DNA of 64,000 nucleotides from Rugalucina vietnamica (GCA_964017185.1 OZ024884.1:19314048-19378047); one strand, 5' to 3'. Shown: positions 1 to 11,740, counted from the first letter of the stretch. Made by a program: numbers and translations. The notes: generated by a model from the letters alone, not told the origin.

Positions 1-59
1 AATTAGGTGAATGAGTTTTTCACCTTCATTAACCTTTTGCCTGAAATGACCCTCAATCG

Positions 60-172
60 AACCTAGCCCATATTTGAGCCCAGCCCAAATTTGAGCCCAG
101 CCCAGAACAAAATTGAGCAGAGCCCAGCCCAAAGTTGAGCCCAGACCAATGAGCCCAGCCCAGGTTTTACAG
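60..172. repeat. GAGCCCAGCCCA minisatellite
   Basis: The short unit GAGCCCAGCCCAAATTT recurs about six times with small changes. It is a degenerate tandem repeat in otherwise AT-rich sequence and codes for nothing recognisable. Confidence 0.7.
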
Positions 173-579
173 ACTACCATTTACTGTCAACCATTTCTCA
201 GAGGGATTTTGCTTTTTACTAGTCTGTAAAACTCAGCCAAGATTATTGAAGAAACATTCATTGATAGACTAGCTTAGAGACTCGAGAAATTTCAATATAG
301 AGAAAATAATAAAAATGAAACAAATAATCATATGACATAAATATGTTTTACAGACTAGTAGCTAGTCTAGTCAGCATCTAATGTTTTTAGTTGGTCAAGG
401 CTATTTCAAGGCATACGTTGCTGACTAATTCAATTCTCAGAAAGCTGTCCTTAAAATAATGTATCTCAATATGGGAGCGGAAGTAACTTGAACAAAAACT
501 TGCGATATTGTACCATGATTGGACGCTCGGCAGCCTGAAATCTATTAGGTGGTCTTGAGTGACAGTAATGACATAATAT

Positions 580-813
580 GAGCCGCCTCGTGGGAAAACC
601 AACAATGTGGTTTCCGAACAGGTCTGACACAAACAGACCAGTACAGTCACAGAAAAGAGCTAGAAGCTTGAAATTTCGGATTTAAGTAGAAGAGGATATG
701 TACTATCCGAGTAGCGAAAACAAAGGCGCTGATCAGCTTCGCGGTTACCGCGAAGCTGATCTGCGTCTTCGTTTTCGCATATGCAGATTGTTTGTTTTCC
801 CACGTGGCGGCTC
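580..813 (-). mobile_element. R2 MITE, copy 1 (234 bp)
   Basis: Terminal inverted repeats begin GAGCCGCCTC and end in its complement. The element is flanked on both sides by ATAT, a 4-bp target-site duplication. Inside, a long hairpin runs through GATCAGCTTCGCGG and its complement. It is in the opposite orientation to the copies at 23399 and 60082 and has exactly the same length. It encodes no transposase, so it was presumably moved by one in trans. Confidence 0.85.
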
Positions 814-2092
814 ATATATAAAGAAATGATAATCAGTTTGTGTGCTTGACAGATATGAATAAACATTTAAACAACTTAAAAACAGGTTCTTAAAATTATA
901 AGATAAACCGATGACATAATTTATTTCTTGAATAACCTGGAAATCTTTCTAGGGTCAACTGTAGGTTACTATTTGATTTCATTTTGCAATTTCAGAAGTT
1001 TTTCTACGTAATACATGTTAAAACCACTCGCAGCAGTTAGTGATTGACCGTTCCAAGACGGTACTTCGCTCGTGTTTCTCTGAGTTTAATAATGTTTGCG
1101 TTTTTTCTTTCTTTTTAATATCTAAGCGGCGTAAAATCGTTGCTGCTACAAAGCCTCCTATAGAGAAAATAGTAGTAGTAGTAAAGATTAGGCTTTTAAC
1201 GTCATCCTGGGCCAAACGGACTTAATCCATGTTCCCACCACAAGGACGTATAGAGAAAAAGTCCGTGCATTAGTTTTTAAATGAGTTTGTTACATGTTCT
1301 CTTCAAAAACCGGATTCACTTTCAGAGGAATTCAAATATACGGGCCTAATACACAAAGTAGATCTAAGAATAGAAGGCAAAGCATTGCATAATTGAATTT
1401 ACAATCACACCCCAGACACCAGGCGGGAAAGACAGTACAGTACAGAACATCGAAAATGTTACAACACGCTTGAGGATCAATGTGACCCGCTCTTTCCTAA
1501 CAAGGTGGCCATTCGCCGGCTAGTGCACACGTTCACTTGCTAGTACATGAGCCCGAAAAGAAACACTGGACGAAAGTAGCTTTAAATCATGAATTGACAT
1601 GCATCTATAGTCAGCTGCCATGTTTTTGCCGACGAAGCACGTTCGTTCAACATGTGTCAAAAATGTGTCCGATATCATGTCTGTCATTGACATATATCGA
1701 GATTGTACAGATGCTTAAAACATACCTTTTTATTGCAATTTTAATTGTTCGGACCTGTTGGTGAAGTGTAAAGCAACACAGTAAAATGTAAAATGGTCTA
1801 AACTATATTGTTGCTTTTGTATTAAAGTATTCAGAGCATGCCAACTGGTCAGATGGGCATGTGTCCCCATGGTTCGACTCGGAAGGACAGACATGGTTTC
1901 ATTGTCAGACAAACGTTTGGCAAGCTAAGCAACGGAGTTAGAAGTTTGTGTTTGGTTGCAAGACTTTAAAAGTATAAAAGCGGCGAACAAAAATCTTTGG
2001 AAGCAAAGATAAGGATCGGATCATAGTTGCATTTAAGCTTCAGATGAAAAAATACGGTAGCCAGTACATGTATCAGCCATATGGCATGATAT
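814..2092. other. No gene seen
   Basis: AT-rich sequence with short open frames on both strands and no recognised domain or repeat. If the Wnt gene to the right is intact, this lies inside its first intron. Confidence 0.5.
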
Positions 2093-2370
2093 CATAACGA
2101 AAACTTGCCCATGCAATCAACAGAGATTTTTTGAGCTTTAAAAAATGAAAATTTTCAGCTGAAAAATTTGGATATTTTTCTAATTTTTGCTCAAAACATA
2201 GATTGTGGGTACACGTTAGAACCGCCTCACGGAGGCGGTTCTAACGAGTACTCACAATCTATGTTTTGGAGCAAAATAAGAAAAATAGGTATACCCCTGC
2301 ATACCCCAGTTTTACTATATAAAAGTGGGGTTTAAGGGGGTATTCATTGCACGGACATGTTTTCCTGATG
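2093..2370 (+). mobile_element. R1 hairpin MITE, copy 1
   Basis: R1 elements start close to CATTACGAAAACTTGCCCAT and end in the complement of CATCAGGAAAACATGTCCGT, an imperfect inverted repeat of about 29 bp. In the middle, two arms holding CACAATCTATG and GGTTCTAACG face each other and would fold into a hairpin of about 90 nt. The right flank carries a polypurine-rich stretch ending in GGGGTATA. No open frame is conserved between copies. Target duplications are unclear, so the superfamily is unassigned. Confidence 0.8.
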
Positions 2371-2447
2371 TGAGGACAGGGAACGATCTTTGGCTATTTT
2401 ACCATGGGCTCTTTTTTTGGCTCTTCTGAATACTGTACGCATATTAT

Positions 2448-2605
2448 GTAATACTTATTAGGATATACGCATAGCTATGGTTGTTCGTTTCTCAGAAGTG
2501 AGAATGGCCATCTCTATTTCTCGAAAATACGTGGCTATATACGCATAGCTACATTGTATATTTAGGCTGCACGCATAGTTATTTACATGTACTCATAGCT
2601 GTATG
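2448..2605. repeat. Scattered ACGCATAGCTA motifs
   Basis: ACGCATAGCTA or close variants (ACGCATAGTTA, CTCATAGCTG) occur about five times in 160 bp at irregular spacing. This could be a decayed minisatellite; no function is claimed. Confidence 0.4.
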
Positions 2606-3683
2606 CCTACTTAACAAAATAATTGATCCTAGACATACACACAATTCTAACATTATGTAAAACAAGTGTTTTTCAACTGTTTTGAAGATAACTATCAAAG
2701 TGAAGAATATTTCAAAGTTTACATAACTTTTGAGCGTATTGCTTCACATAAGTATGCTTAAGCCGTGTAGTTTGCCACTCTTTCATGTTTAACATTGTTT
2801 TGCCGGTTGTTTGTGCGATCTTGATGAGATTTATCAGTTGTTAAGCCCAACTATACGGAGATCTGAAGATTTTTGAGCAAAATAATGGCACAAGCATGAC
2901 AGTCATGTTTTATAAAGTTATCTGCATGCAGACACTGTCTGGGGCGTGGCTAAATGATTAAATGACATTCCACAAGAAATGAAAAAAAATATTTTGCCTT
3001 ACCGAGAGCCTTAAACTTTTGGCATTTTTTCTCCCCCAAACACAACATACTGGCTTTACGGTCCAGTGGCTGAGGGCTAGACGGCAACAATTTCAGCCAT
3101 ACAAGCCAGTTTATCATTATCACACATACTGTCCGTTCCAAGAATGTACTTGTGTTGTGGTTTTCTGAGTTGCTTGTTTTAGTGCTAGTTGATATACTGT
3201 TTCAGTATTCTTGCATCAAGGTGAATCGTTAAAAGCACAAGTTGCTGGGAAAGGAGCTGCTAAGAATAGTAAATCGACAGGGTATATATTTAAAGTCTAG
3301 CACTGATATTGTTAGCCTGAAAATGTAAGGGACAATTTCCAGAAAATATAATTATCATGTAGGAACACGATGGGTCATTTGAAAATTAAAGGACTTTTTT
3401 TGCTCATGCCCCCTTCCAAAATAATCCATGGTCTAGGCCGATGAAATTTTGGAACAACATGTAGTGAAACAACATGTAGTGTAAAAACACGAAATAAACT
3501 AAGTCATGATGACTTCATAAAACCATTTTCTATTCTTGGTATAATTAATCCCATGGTATTAACGGTTATGTTTCATAAATATTGCTTTGTTACCTTTAAT
3601 ATTTTCGTTAATTTGCGATCGAATGAAAAGAAAACTGGGCTAATTGTTTAAGACAGTATGAAGATAAAAGCGATTATGATATA
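2606..3683. other. No gene seen
   Basis: AT-rich non-coding sequence without a recognised repeat. A direct duplication of about 12 bp (AACAACATGTAGTG) occurs near 3450. Confidence 0.4.
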
Positions 3684-3987
3684 CCTGAAAATAACATATA
3701 AATGTATAACAATGATCAAACTGGCTGTGCGTAAAAAGATGAATAACAATAGTTTCTAACAACATAATGTCTCCAGAAATCTTAAGTTGATGGCTTACAT
3801 TCATTACACTCATTAGCAAACCCACAGTACCATCCTTACTTGGTGCAATTAGGGACAATTCGGGACATGCTCTTTTTAAGTGGAGTATAACTATTCTTGC
3901 AGCCTCGGAACCGGGTTGATACTGTAACATTTTTTCTGCAACAATGTCATTTAAAACAAGATAAGCTTTTGCACCCGGCATACCCAA
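3640..3987 (-). CDS. Unassigned open frame, possible exon
   Basis: A 115-residue frame whose first internal ATG (3981) starts MPGAKAYLVLND. The first 80 residues look protein-like, with mixed charge, regular hydrophobic spacing and segments such as RIVILHLKRACPEL, which is unusual among the random frames here. The last 30 residues look like read-through into intron. A possible splice donor, CAG followed by GTATAT, is at about 3683-3688 on the minus strand. No clear acceptor with a pyrimidine tract precedes the frame. I do not recognise the family. It lies where intron 1 of the Wnt gene would be, in the same orientation. It could be a captured exon, a transposon fragment or chance. Confidence 0.25.
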   Translation of the reverse strand: MGMPGAKAYLVLNDIVAEKMLQYQPGSEAARIVILHLKRACPELSLIAPSKDGTVGLLMSVMNVSHQLKISGDIMLLETIVIHLFTHSQFDHCYTFICYFQVYHNRFYLHTVLNN

Positions 3988-5233
3988 AACAGTAAGTATA
4001 ACAGCTCCTTATCTTGCCCCCATATCACATATTGCCTATATTTTAAAAAGAACCACTTTATCGGTACGAGGTGAAAGTGATACATGTACAACACTTTATT
4101 TGTCAACGTATGACTGTATCTTAGCATATCTAAAGGTACTTAAGACGGCTCCATGACACTATGGCCTAAGCTATTGCGCATTATCGCCCTGGCATTCCGC
4201 TGTTGCCCAGCATTGCTACATTGGGAAGCTTGAATTGGAGTGCTTGAAGCTAATAGATCATAGTCTCTTAATTTATTAGTTTACATCATTATACGGTAAG
4301 TTAGAGGTTTGTAAACAATGTCTCGGAGGTATTCTCTTTGATCCTGGGTTTAAGGTATTTCGGACGAAGAACATCCGCGAAAATCCGTGTGGGAAACAAA
4401 GCATGGGACCTGTACGTTTTTACCTATATACCTCGTACTGTACATGTTTATATACTTTCCTGACATTTGACCTAGATATTGTCAGTCACGTGGTTCTGAT
4501 GTAGGTTAGTAGAGTGCCACCCTTAGTTCGCCATCTTGGGTGGCTAGCTTCTTATGATGGCCTAGGACTGTGGTCATGATTTTAAGAAATAAATGTCCCA
4601 CAACATATTGAGCAATAATTCATGTTTATGGAGAAAAACACCATTCATTTTCGTTTTTAAACATTTAATTGATATAGTTACCTTTCTAAATAAAAAATAA
4701 GCCCGCGGTTAGGTCCCCATTTCCTATTTGGTAATATTTTTGATGAAACGCATGATTCCCTTAAAAGTCAGAAAAAGTTACCATGACCATGGTGAAAGCC
4801 ATAATTTTTGAGGGAAACAATTTAATCATCTTTGTTTCCATATTTAATCAAACGTCATTGGAAGGGGAAATGTATACCAAGTATCCATCTTTGTCGCTTT
4901 TCTAACGTATATATTTTACTCGTGAAAATTTAATACCGACTGGACACCAGAAACATTTTCTTCGTTTCAAGTTTGGTTTCTATTATCAATTTTGTTGTGC
5001 TGACAGAGTGTTTACTACCTTTTCTTTGTTGGAAGCATATGGAAAGAAACAATTATTCATAAACAATAAGGAGAATCTGAGTACCATATGTAAAGCATCA
5101 AGGTTGTTTGTTTAAATAGATACGTAAAACAAGTATATTTTGTTTAAGAGCTGTTACTTTCAGGCATCTTTAACAAGTTTAGTACATGCATTTGTTATAC
5201 TTCAAAAACTATGAACTAATATTAGATACATTT
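3988..5233. other. No gene seen
   Basis: AT-rich non-coding sequence on both strands with no recognised domain or repeat family. Confidence 0.45.
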
Positions 5234-6778
5234 TTAGCTCACCTGAGCCGTTAGGCTCACAAGGTGAGCTTATAGGATGGCCATGATCCGGCGTCCGTCC
5301 GTCCGTCGTCCGTCCGTCGTCCGTCGTCCGTCCGTCCGTCCGTCGTCCACCATTTTCAAAGATCTTCTTCTCTGAAACCACTTGGCCAATCAAAGCCAAA
5401 TTTTACATGAAGCATCTATGGGAAGGGGGAACCAATGTGTATATAAATAATCCAGGTCACATGACCAAGATGGCCACCATGCCCATATATGGTAAAAACC
5501 CTTCAAAAATCTTCTTCTCCGGAACCACTGGACCGATTTCAACCAAACTTGGCATGAAGCATCGATGACTCAAGTACTACAATGTGTATATAAATCATGA
5601 CCTTGCGGTGACCTTGACCTATTTTACGGCAAGGTCAACATAGGTCGCCTTTGCATTTGAATGGGAAAAATTGTTAAATTGTCATTTAAAGGAAAAATCT
5701 TGCAGAAAATGAGCAGTAGGACTGAATATTAATGATTCTGAAAAAAATTGGGCACCAGGGGCTCATCCGCCCCCACCCCGGGGCAATATACATGTATATT
5801 ATCATAATATTCAAACATCTTCTTCTCTGAAGCCGCTTGGCCAATCAAAGCCAAATTTTACATGAAGCATCTATGGGAAGGGGGAACCAATGTGTATATA
5901 AATAATCCAGGTCACATGACCAAGATGGCCGCCATGCCCATATATGGTAAAAACCCTTCAAAAATCTTCTTCTCCAGAACCGGTGGACCGATTTCAACAA
6001 AACTTGGCATGAAGCATCGATGGCTTAAGCACTACAATGTATATATAATTCATGACCTTTTCATGACCTTGACCTATTTTACGGCAAGGTCAACGTAGGT
6101 CGCCAATGCATTTGAATGGGGAAAACTTTTAAAATGTAATTTAAAGTGAAAGTCTTGCAGGAAATGGGAAGTAGGACTGAAAATTAATGATTCTGAAAAT
6201 AATTGGACCCCAGGGGCTCATGTGCCCCCACCCCGGGGCAATATACATGTATATTTCCATAATATATATTCAAACCTCTTCTCCTCTGAAATCGCTTGGC
6301 CAATCAAAGCCAAATTTTATGTGAAGCATCTATAGAATTGAGGAATCAATGTGTATATAAATAATCTAGGTCACATGACAAAGATGGCCGCCATGCCCAT
6401 ATATGGTAAAAACCCATAAAAAATCTTCTTCTCTGAAACCAATAGACTGATTTCAAGGAAACTGAAGCATCAATGGCTAAAGTACTCCAATGTATATATA
6501 AATCATGACCCTGTGATGACCTTGACCAAGTTTATGGCAAGGTCAACATGGGTTGCCTATGCATTTGAATTGGGAAAACTGTTAAAATGTCATTTGAAGG
6601 GAAAAGCCAGCAGGAAATTGGCAAATGGACAGAATATTGAAGATTCTGAAAAAAGAAAATGGCCCAAGGGCTTCATCTGCCCCAGCACTGGAGTTAAATA
6701 CCATAATATTCAAACATGTTTATTGGTATATGCAGCAGATCTCAGGTGAGCGTTTACAGGACCATTGGTCCTCTGGTA
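5234..6778 (+). repeat. Composite element with three tandem ~458-bp units
   Basis: The left edge carries AGCTCACCTGAG followed by a (CGTCC)n run at 5290-5350. The right edge carries CTCAGGTGAGCG and the phrase GGACCATTGGTCC. Between them a unit containing CATGAAGCATCTATGGGA is repeated three times (near 5406, 5861 and 6322). Each unit includes TGACCTTGACC and a facing AAGGTCA. This type of repeat is common in marine bivalve genomes as I recall it. Frames inside are non-coding. Confidence 0.8.
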
Positions 6779-6829
6779 TTATCTCATCTGATCTACAGAA
6801 TCACCAGGTTAACTTATAGTGATATATAG

Positions 6830-7190
6830 TATACCCAGTGCCAATCGTATGCCCGTCCTTCAACATTTATTTTTAAATTCTAATTTCAGAGAAGCCTCCA
6901 TATTGTGGATGGGGGCTCTAAGTAAAACAATATCATATGGTCAATGTCACATGATCGACATGACCATAAATGGTATTTTTAAACCTTTAAAAAATCTCCT
7001 TCTGAAGAAGCCAAATGATATTGAAACTTTGCATGTAGCACTCCAGGGTTTCAAACTCGTAGTGTATTTTGTAGTATCCTGGCTTGGTGACCTTGACATA
7101 TTTGTTGCAAGAAGTCCTTTACAATTTGATAATTGTTCGATATTCAAAGACGTGACCAGTCATTAAATGGGAAAACCATGAAATAGACAT
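6830..7190 (+). repeat. Diverged extra unit of the 5.2-kb tandem repeat
   Basis: Shares the order of phrases of the tandem unit (CACATGA, CATGACCATAAATGGTA, AAAAATCTCCTTCT, TGACCTTGACA) but is much more diverged, so it is an older copy or separate insertion. Confidence 0.5.
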
Positions 7191-7288
7191 ATTAAGATTT
7201 ATATTGCTTGATTCCAAATGTTACCCAGTTTTCTTTCCAGCACATGTCAAACGTTGCTGACCGACTTTCAAAAGAAAAGAAATACATA

Positions 7289-7577
7289 CATCAGGAAAAC
7301 ATGTCCGTGAAATGTATACCCCCTTAAACCCCACTTTTATGTAGAAAAAGGGGGTATGCAGGGGTATACATATTTTTCTTATTTTTGCTCCAAAACATAG
7401 ATTGTAGGTGCCTGGTAGGTACTCGTTAGAACCGCCTCGGCGAGGCAATTCTAACGTATACCCACAATCTATGTTTTGAGCAAAAATAAGAAAAATATCT
7501 AATTTTTTCAGCTGAAAATTTTCAATGTGTAAAGCTCAAAAAATCTCTGTTTATTGCATTGGTAAATTTTCGTAATG
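7289..7577 (-). mobile_element. R1 hairpin MITE in Wnt intron 1
   Basis: Full-length R1 in reverse orientation. Its terminus lies about 21 bp from the splice donor of the adjacent Wnt exon, so the element sits almost at the start of the intron. Confidence 0.85.
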
Positions 7578-7603
7578 TTTGATAAATTTGAGTTGATACT
7601 TAC

Positions 7604-7949
7604 CCTTTTTAAGAAGATTCAGTCTGTATTTTTCTGCCAGGGAACAATTCCACCTTTCTCTATGAAACTGTCGGTCACATTCATATTTCGACAGTTCTGT
7701 CGCTTCATAAAGTGTGTGTGCCACTCCCTTGTCACGGCGACAAATTCGTCTCTGTTTTCTTTGAAGCATCATTAAATCACACAACTTAGCAGACGAGAGC
7801 TGCTTCCGGTCCTCCATTAGATGTGGGTAAAACCCAATACTGTCGGTTAAAATGTGTTTTCTTGCAGCCAACCTAGGAAAGAGAACCAGTAGAATGTTAA
7901 TGGTCAATGTTAATGAAACTGGAAACCATCGGAAGGACACAAGTCTCAT
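7604..7949 (-). CDS. Wnt family protein, first coding exon (Wnt9-like)
   Basis: Wnt proteins are secreted, lipid-modified ligands for Frizzled receptors. This exon encodes residues 1-115 plus one base. The ATG at 7949 has A at -3 and is followed by a hydrophobic signal-peptide core (about residues 10-25). The Wnt N-terminal pattern follows: cysteines at 57, 70, 91 and 102, ICRRDKGVAHTLYEA, and the family hallmark QFHRERWNCS (94-103), whose NCS is a likely N-glycosylation site. The exon ends KKG and then GTAAGT on the minus strand (7598-7603), a phase-1 junction; Wnt9 genes, as I recall them, have an intron at the matching position. The frame runs on to 7551 only as read-through. No later exon is recognised at lower coordinates, so the rest probably lies beyond the left edge. 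The subfamily is less certain than the family. Confidence 0.85.
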
Positions 7950-8836
7950 TGTTACGGGAGGTAACTCCTTAACACTGACCCCGACAGATAAATTCAGAAC
8001 ACGTGTCTGTTATTAACATATCCATCCGTATTCCATATAATGAAATCACGTACAGAAAGTCGGAGACAAGGTGTTTCTTTGGATGCTTTCCTCATGACTG
8101 CTTTTCAGTTTTCGAATTATATCGCCACCTTCTTTACCCCCTATCCTTCTGCAATTGAACCATTCCTGTTTTCAGCAATTGTGAGTGCTACAGAATTATC
8201 AAGCATCTAGTTCGAGAAAACTTCGTTAATTGCTGATTCTATCAAGCCATTTAACACTTAAAATTAAATTGCATATATTTTATCTAAGTTCGAGAAAAAG
8301 ATAGTGCATCCAAATTATAGTTTCTTTACAATTTGCCAATGCTTTCGAATGATCTTTCTTTATTGCACACAGTATGAAATATATGATCTCAAAAAAATTC
8401 GTTTTGCTTATACTCGTTTTTCCCCATTTTTTCACAGTGTCTTTTGATGCAAAACATAAAATAAAACAATAAAATATGCCTATTTTAGCCACATTACGGA
8501 AACTTCTCGCCTTGACGACGCCACATTCACGTGTTCTTCTAAATGCGTTCCCATGTATTAACCAAGGTTACAAATAGATGAACACGTTAACAAATTGTTG
8601 AAGAATTTCTATAAAACACGTCAGCCGAAATAAAATAATGGCCCATTCTAAAGGTCACGTAAAATTTGTTGAATTTTGGTCAAAACTGTTCAACTTGAAT
8701 TGCAAGTTAATGTTTAGTTCGATTGTGTTTGATGAATTCAAATGGGAGTTTAATTGCATTCTTTTAACAATGCATGTACATGTAGAACAGACTGACTTGC
8801 GAGTATCAAGAAATATATGCATTGATATTTTGACCT
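7950..8836. other. 5' flank of the Wnt exon
   Basis: This would contain the 5' UTR and perhaps the promoter of the minus-strand Wnt gene. I see no convincing TATA box at a usable distance and no other gene. Confidence 0.4.
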
Positions 8837-8866
8837 TTTCTTTCTTTCTTTCTTTCTTTCTTTCTT
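8837..8866. repeat. (TTTC)n microsatellite
   Basis: About 7.5 uninterrupted TTTC units. Confidence 0.95.
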
Positions 8867-8992
8867 ATGCCCCAGGCTTTCCTTTAACCAGTGAAAATAT
8901 CTAGTTTTTCAAACCCTCCATTACAACCGTAACCCGTTTACTATAGAAACGACGTCAGCGCCGTCACATGTACCAGCGCGACTTTCCAGCCG

Positions 8993-9211
8993 ATTGCGAA
9001 AACTTGTCCATGCAATAAACAGAGATTTTTTCACAAAGCAAAAATTGAAAATTTTATTGGAAAATTTTATTATTATTTTCACCGAGGCGGTCCTAACAAG
9101 AACCCACAATGTATGTTTTGGATCAAAACTAAGAACAAATGTATACCCTTTTTTACTATATAAAAGTGGGGTATAAAGGGATGTACATTTCACAGGCATA
9201 TTTTCCTGATA
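8993..9211 (+). mobile_element. R1 MITE with one central arm missing
   Basis: Both ends match R1, but the centre keeps only the right hairpin arm (GAGGCGGTCCTAAC and onward). The loss of one arm is what hairpin-mediated deletion would give. Confidence 0.7.
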
Positions 9212-9877
9212 CGATTAACCCCAAGACTGGTGCAGTTGCATATAAAAATATATAAAGGGAGAGGGGTTGGAGTGGCATTTAAGTCTTTCGGGTCATTTTT
9301 ACCGAACTTGACCTACTTAAAATGTTATGACTCAGTCTCACTTTCTCAAATATCACTAGACGTAACTTGATAACGTCAACAAATAAACGTTTACAAATGT
9401 GTGTGTAACCCTAGAGTAACCCTAGTCGGATGACAACATCAAGATCTGAATTCTGTCCTAGATGATCCTAGATTCGTTTTCTGGTGTAAACAAAGTTATA
9501 AAATGATTAAAATGTGTTTCTTGCGAAACAATTCAAAACAGTGCTAGGAAACCCCTTTAATAATGAATTGATACGGGAAGCGAGAGAAAGCATGATTTCA
9601 AGAAGACAGAGAGCACAAAGACTGAATACTGAAAATTCTTCCAACCTAAGTAAAATATTATAAACGAGTATTTTGTAGATCATATTGCTAAAAAGGGTGA
9701 CAAGATCCGACAGGTGTTTCGTGACTCCGACAGTCACGAAAGTGGACCGAGGTGTCAAAGTGGTGCGGAGTGAAGGATAGCCGACCGATCTAAAGGGAAA
9801 TGTATACATGTGGATATGCATTTAGAACACGGCGATCGATTATTTGGTCTGCAGTGGACCAAACTGACTGAGAATGA
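9212..9877. other. No gene seen
   Basis: Non-coding sequence between the R1 remnant and the large symmetric element. A 104-residue minus-strand frame (9507-9821) has no recognised motif. Confidence 0.4.
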
Positions 9878-10290
9878 TAGTCGCTCAGCTGAAACTGATT
9901 TTGGAAAATAAAATTACCTCATCGTTCGGAAGGATGAATTTGGTCTCAAATTAAAGATAATTGATTGTACTTTCAAAATCCGGTTGTCGTAGTGGCAAAA
10001 AAGTGTAGCGTCATATTAGAAAAAGGGGAGATAACTCTGTAATTAGTAGAATTAAGAATTGCCCGTTGGGATGGAAAAATGTCAAAATATTTTTATTCGA
10101 TTTTGGTTTCGAGTCTTTGATTATATTTTCGTATTGTACATTGATATGTCGACACATTGTAGTTAATTTGAATTTTTTCTGCCTTCTAACACACGCTTTA
10201 ACGGCAGGTAACGTACGTAACACGGTAGAAATTTTGATTTTGACGCCTTGCGTTTTTTATACAAAGTACAATATTTTAGATATACCAATA
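9878..10290 (+). repeat. Left long inverted end of the large element
   Basis: Contains, in order, CGCTCAGCTGAAA, ATTACCTCATCGTTCGGAAG, GGTTGTCGTAGTG, GTGTAGCGTCATAT, GGGGAGATAACTC, TTTCGAGTC and a GTAAC-GTAC-GTAAC motif. The same order is found on the opposite strand at 16272-16712. Confidence 0.85.
10208..10221 (+). promoter_or_regulatory. GTAAC-RYRY-GTAAC motif 1
   Basis: GTAAC GTAC GTAAC. First of nine copies of a 14-bp motif inside the large element: two GTAAC half-sites separated by four bases that always alternate purine-pyrimidine. The spacing fits binding of a dimeric protein, but this is inference. Confidence 0.5.
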
Positions 10291-10659
10291 ATTTTGTATC
10301 TATGTAATGTTCAGTTAATGGGCAGTGTGTAGATGTTTCCATTATTTTGCTTATGCATCTCTCCATGTTGTCAGTACGCTTTTAAAAACCCAACCCATTC
10401 TTGAAAAGTAACGTTTTTTCGACATTGAATCGCCATTTGATAGAGAATAACTTATAGATTCACGTGTATATCTTTCGAATTTAATTTACCAAGAGAAAAT
10501 TGATAAACTTGATGTTGTTTTATTTTCTAGTTTAAAGGGGAATAAATGATAAAATATGCTTCTTGGTGTATATGGTCACGTAGACTACGTGCCTGCAGAC
10601 AAATATAAACACAATTAGTTAATACAATATAAATTAAGCATTCCCTATAAAGGCGTTAT

Positions 10660-10800
10660 GCTTATCCGGGGTTCAATATGAAACATAACCTTATCGTTCG
10701 GATGGGGAAGTTTAGTCTAAAATGAAAGATGGGTGTCGCCTGGAATATTTGGTTGTTTTGCGCCCCAAAACATTGTAGCGTAATTTGACAAATATGGGCA
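10660..10800 (+). repeat. Subterminal repeat, left
   Basis: Shares with the element's end the sequence TATCGTTCGGATGGGGAAG, the TAAAATGAAAGAT block, GGTTGTTTTG and GTAGCGTAATTTG. It therefore looks like a diverged second copy of about 130 bp of the terminal repeat. Confidence 0.6.
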
Positions 10801-10965
10801 CACATATCTTTCTCAAGCGTATTCATTTTGGTACATGGTTACAAAACCAATTTGAAACCGATTCGTAAATTGGTTTTTCTTCCCAATTCATCCTGACTCA
10901 ATAACTATATACTCAGTCATATAGATATAGAAATATGTATAGAGCTTCAAGGTGCATTCTGCGAT

Positions 10966-10979
10966 GTTACATATGTTAC
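10966..10979 (-). promoter_or_regulatory. GTAAC-RYRY-GTAAC motif 2
   Basis: Reads GTTAC ATAT GTTAC on the plus strand, so the motif lies on the minus strand. Both half-sites are exact. Confidence 0.5.
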
Positions 10980-11038
10980 TTTATGAAAAAGACTTGGGTT
11001 GGCCGATATTAAACAGTTTTAAGTTTTTACAATTTGCG

Positions 11039-11039
<1 letters not shown>

Positions 11040-11072
<33 letters not shown>
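11040..11072. repeat. Poly-T run
   Basis: About 33 consecutive T. It could be the A-tail of a minus-strand retro-insertion, but no body is recognised next to it. Confidence 0.9.
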
Positions 11073-11074
<2 letters not shown>

Positions 11075-11353
11075 TTGTTCTAGTATTCATGTTATTCATA
11101 TCAAAGTACAGTTCAAACAAAATACTAGGAATCCATCTTTGACATATATTTCATAATATGTCGCTGAACACTTCGACTCCTATTGAAAAGCTCGAAGATT
11201 TAAAGTCGCTCTTCAACCATTTTGCACAAATAAGAGCTATTTTTAATGTCTTTATGTCTTTGTAAAACTGGGACAGTTCTCTTACAACGTTTAAATAATT
11301 TCAAGAAAGAGGTTTCTTAGAGAAATAACGTATTTCAGTAAGAGCTATGCCAT

Positions 11354-11367
11354 GTAACATACGTAAC
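11354..11367 (+). promoter_or_regulatory. GTAAC-RYRY-GTAAC motif 3
   Basis: GTAAC ATAC GTAAC, exact half-sites. Confidence 0.5.
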
Positions 11368-11726
11368 AGTTCTTAATTTTGAACATCAATGCATGTACTG
11401 AACATACAGTATCCAATAGGATGCGTCTACTTAGCAAGAACCTTAAACTGTTACTAAATATATCATATCGATTTATCAGGAAATTTAATGTTTTAACTAA
11501 AACCATGTGTAACATTGAATTTGATTTAAGCAGAATGAGTTAAGGGGATCAACCTTGCTTACATCATACACACATGCGAAAGAACATGTTGCTTGCAAAG
11601 ATATCGTTTTGAGATATATTATATAACGTTTAAGGGATAATGACTTAATGGTAGAGTGTATTTAACTTAATAAAGCAGAATAATTGCATCGCTTTCTCGG
11701 CATTTTATTCTTACTTAATTGAAAAT

Positions 11727-11740
11727 GTAACGCGCGTAAC
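11727..11740 (+). promoter_or_regulatory. GTAAC-RYRY-GTAAC motif 4
   Basis: GTAAC GCGC GTAAC, exact half-sites. Confidence 0.5.

Noticed and set aside
1..7550. Further Wnt exons (the conserved ETAFLYA and cysteine-rich C-terminal regions)
   Set aside because: I looked on the minus strand for the expected following motifs and recognised none, so the gene is listed as partial.
9507..9821. 104-residue minus-strand frame
   Set aside because: No motif, no splice context and no repeat in other copies; length is within chance for AT-rich sequence of this size.
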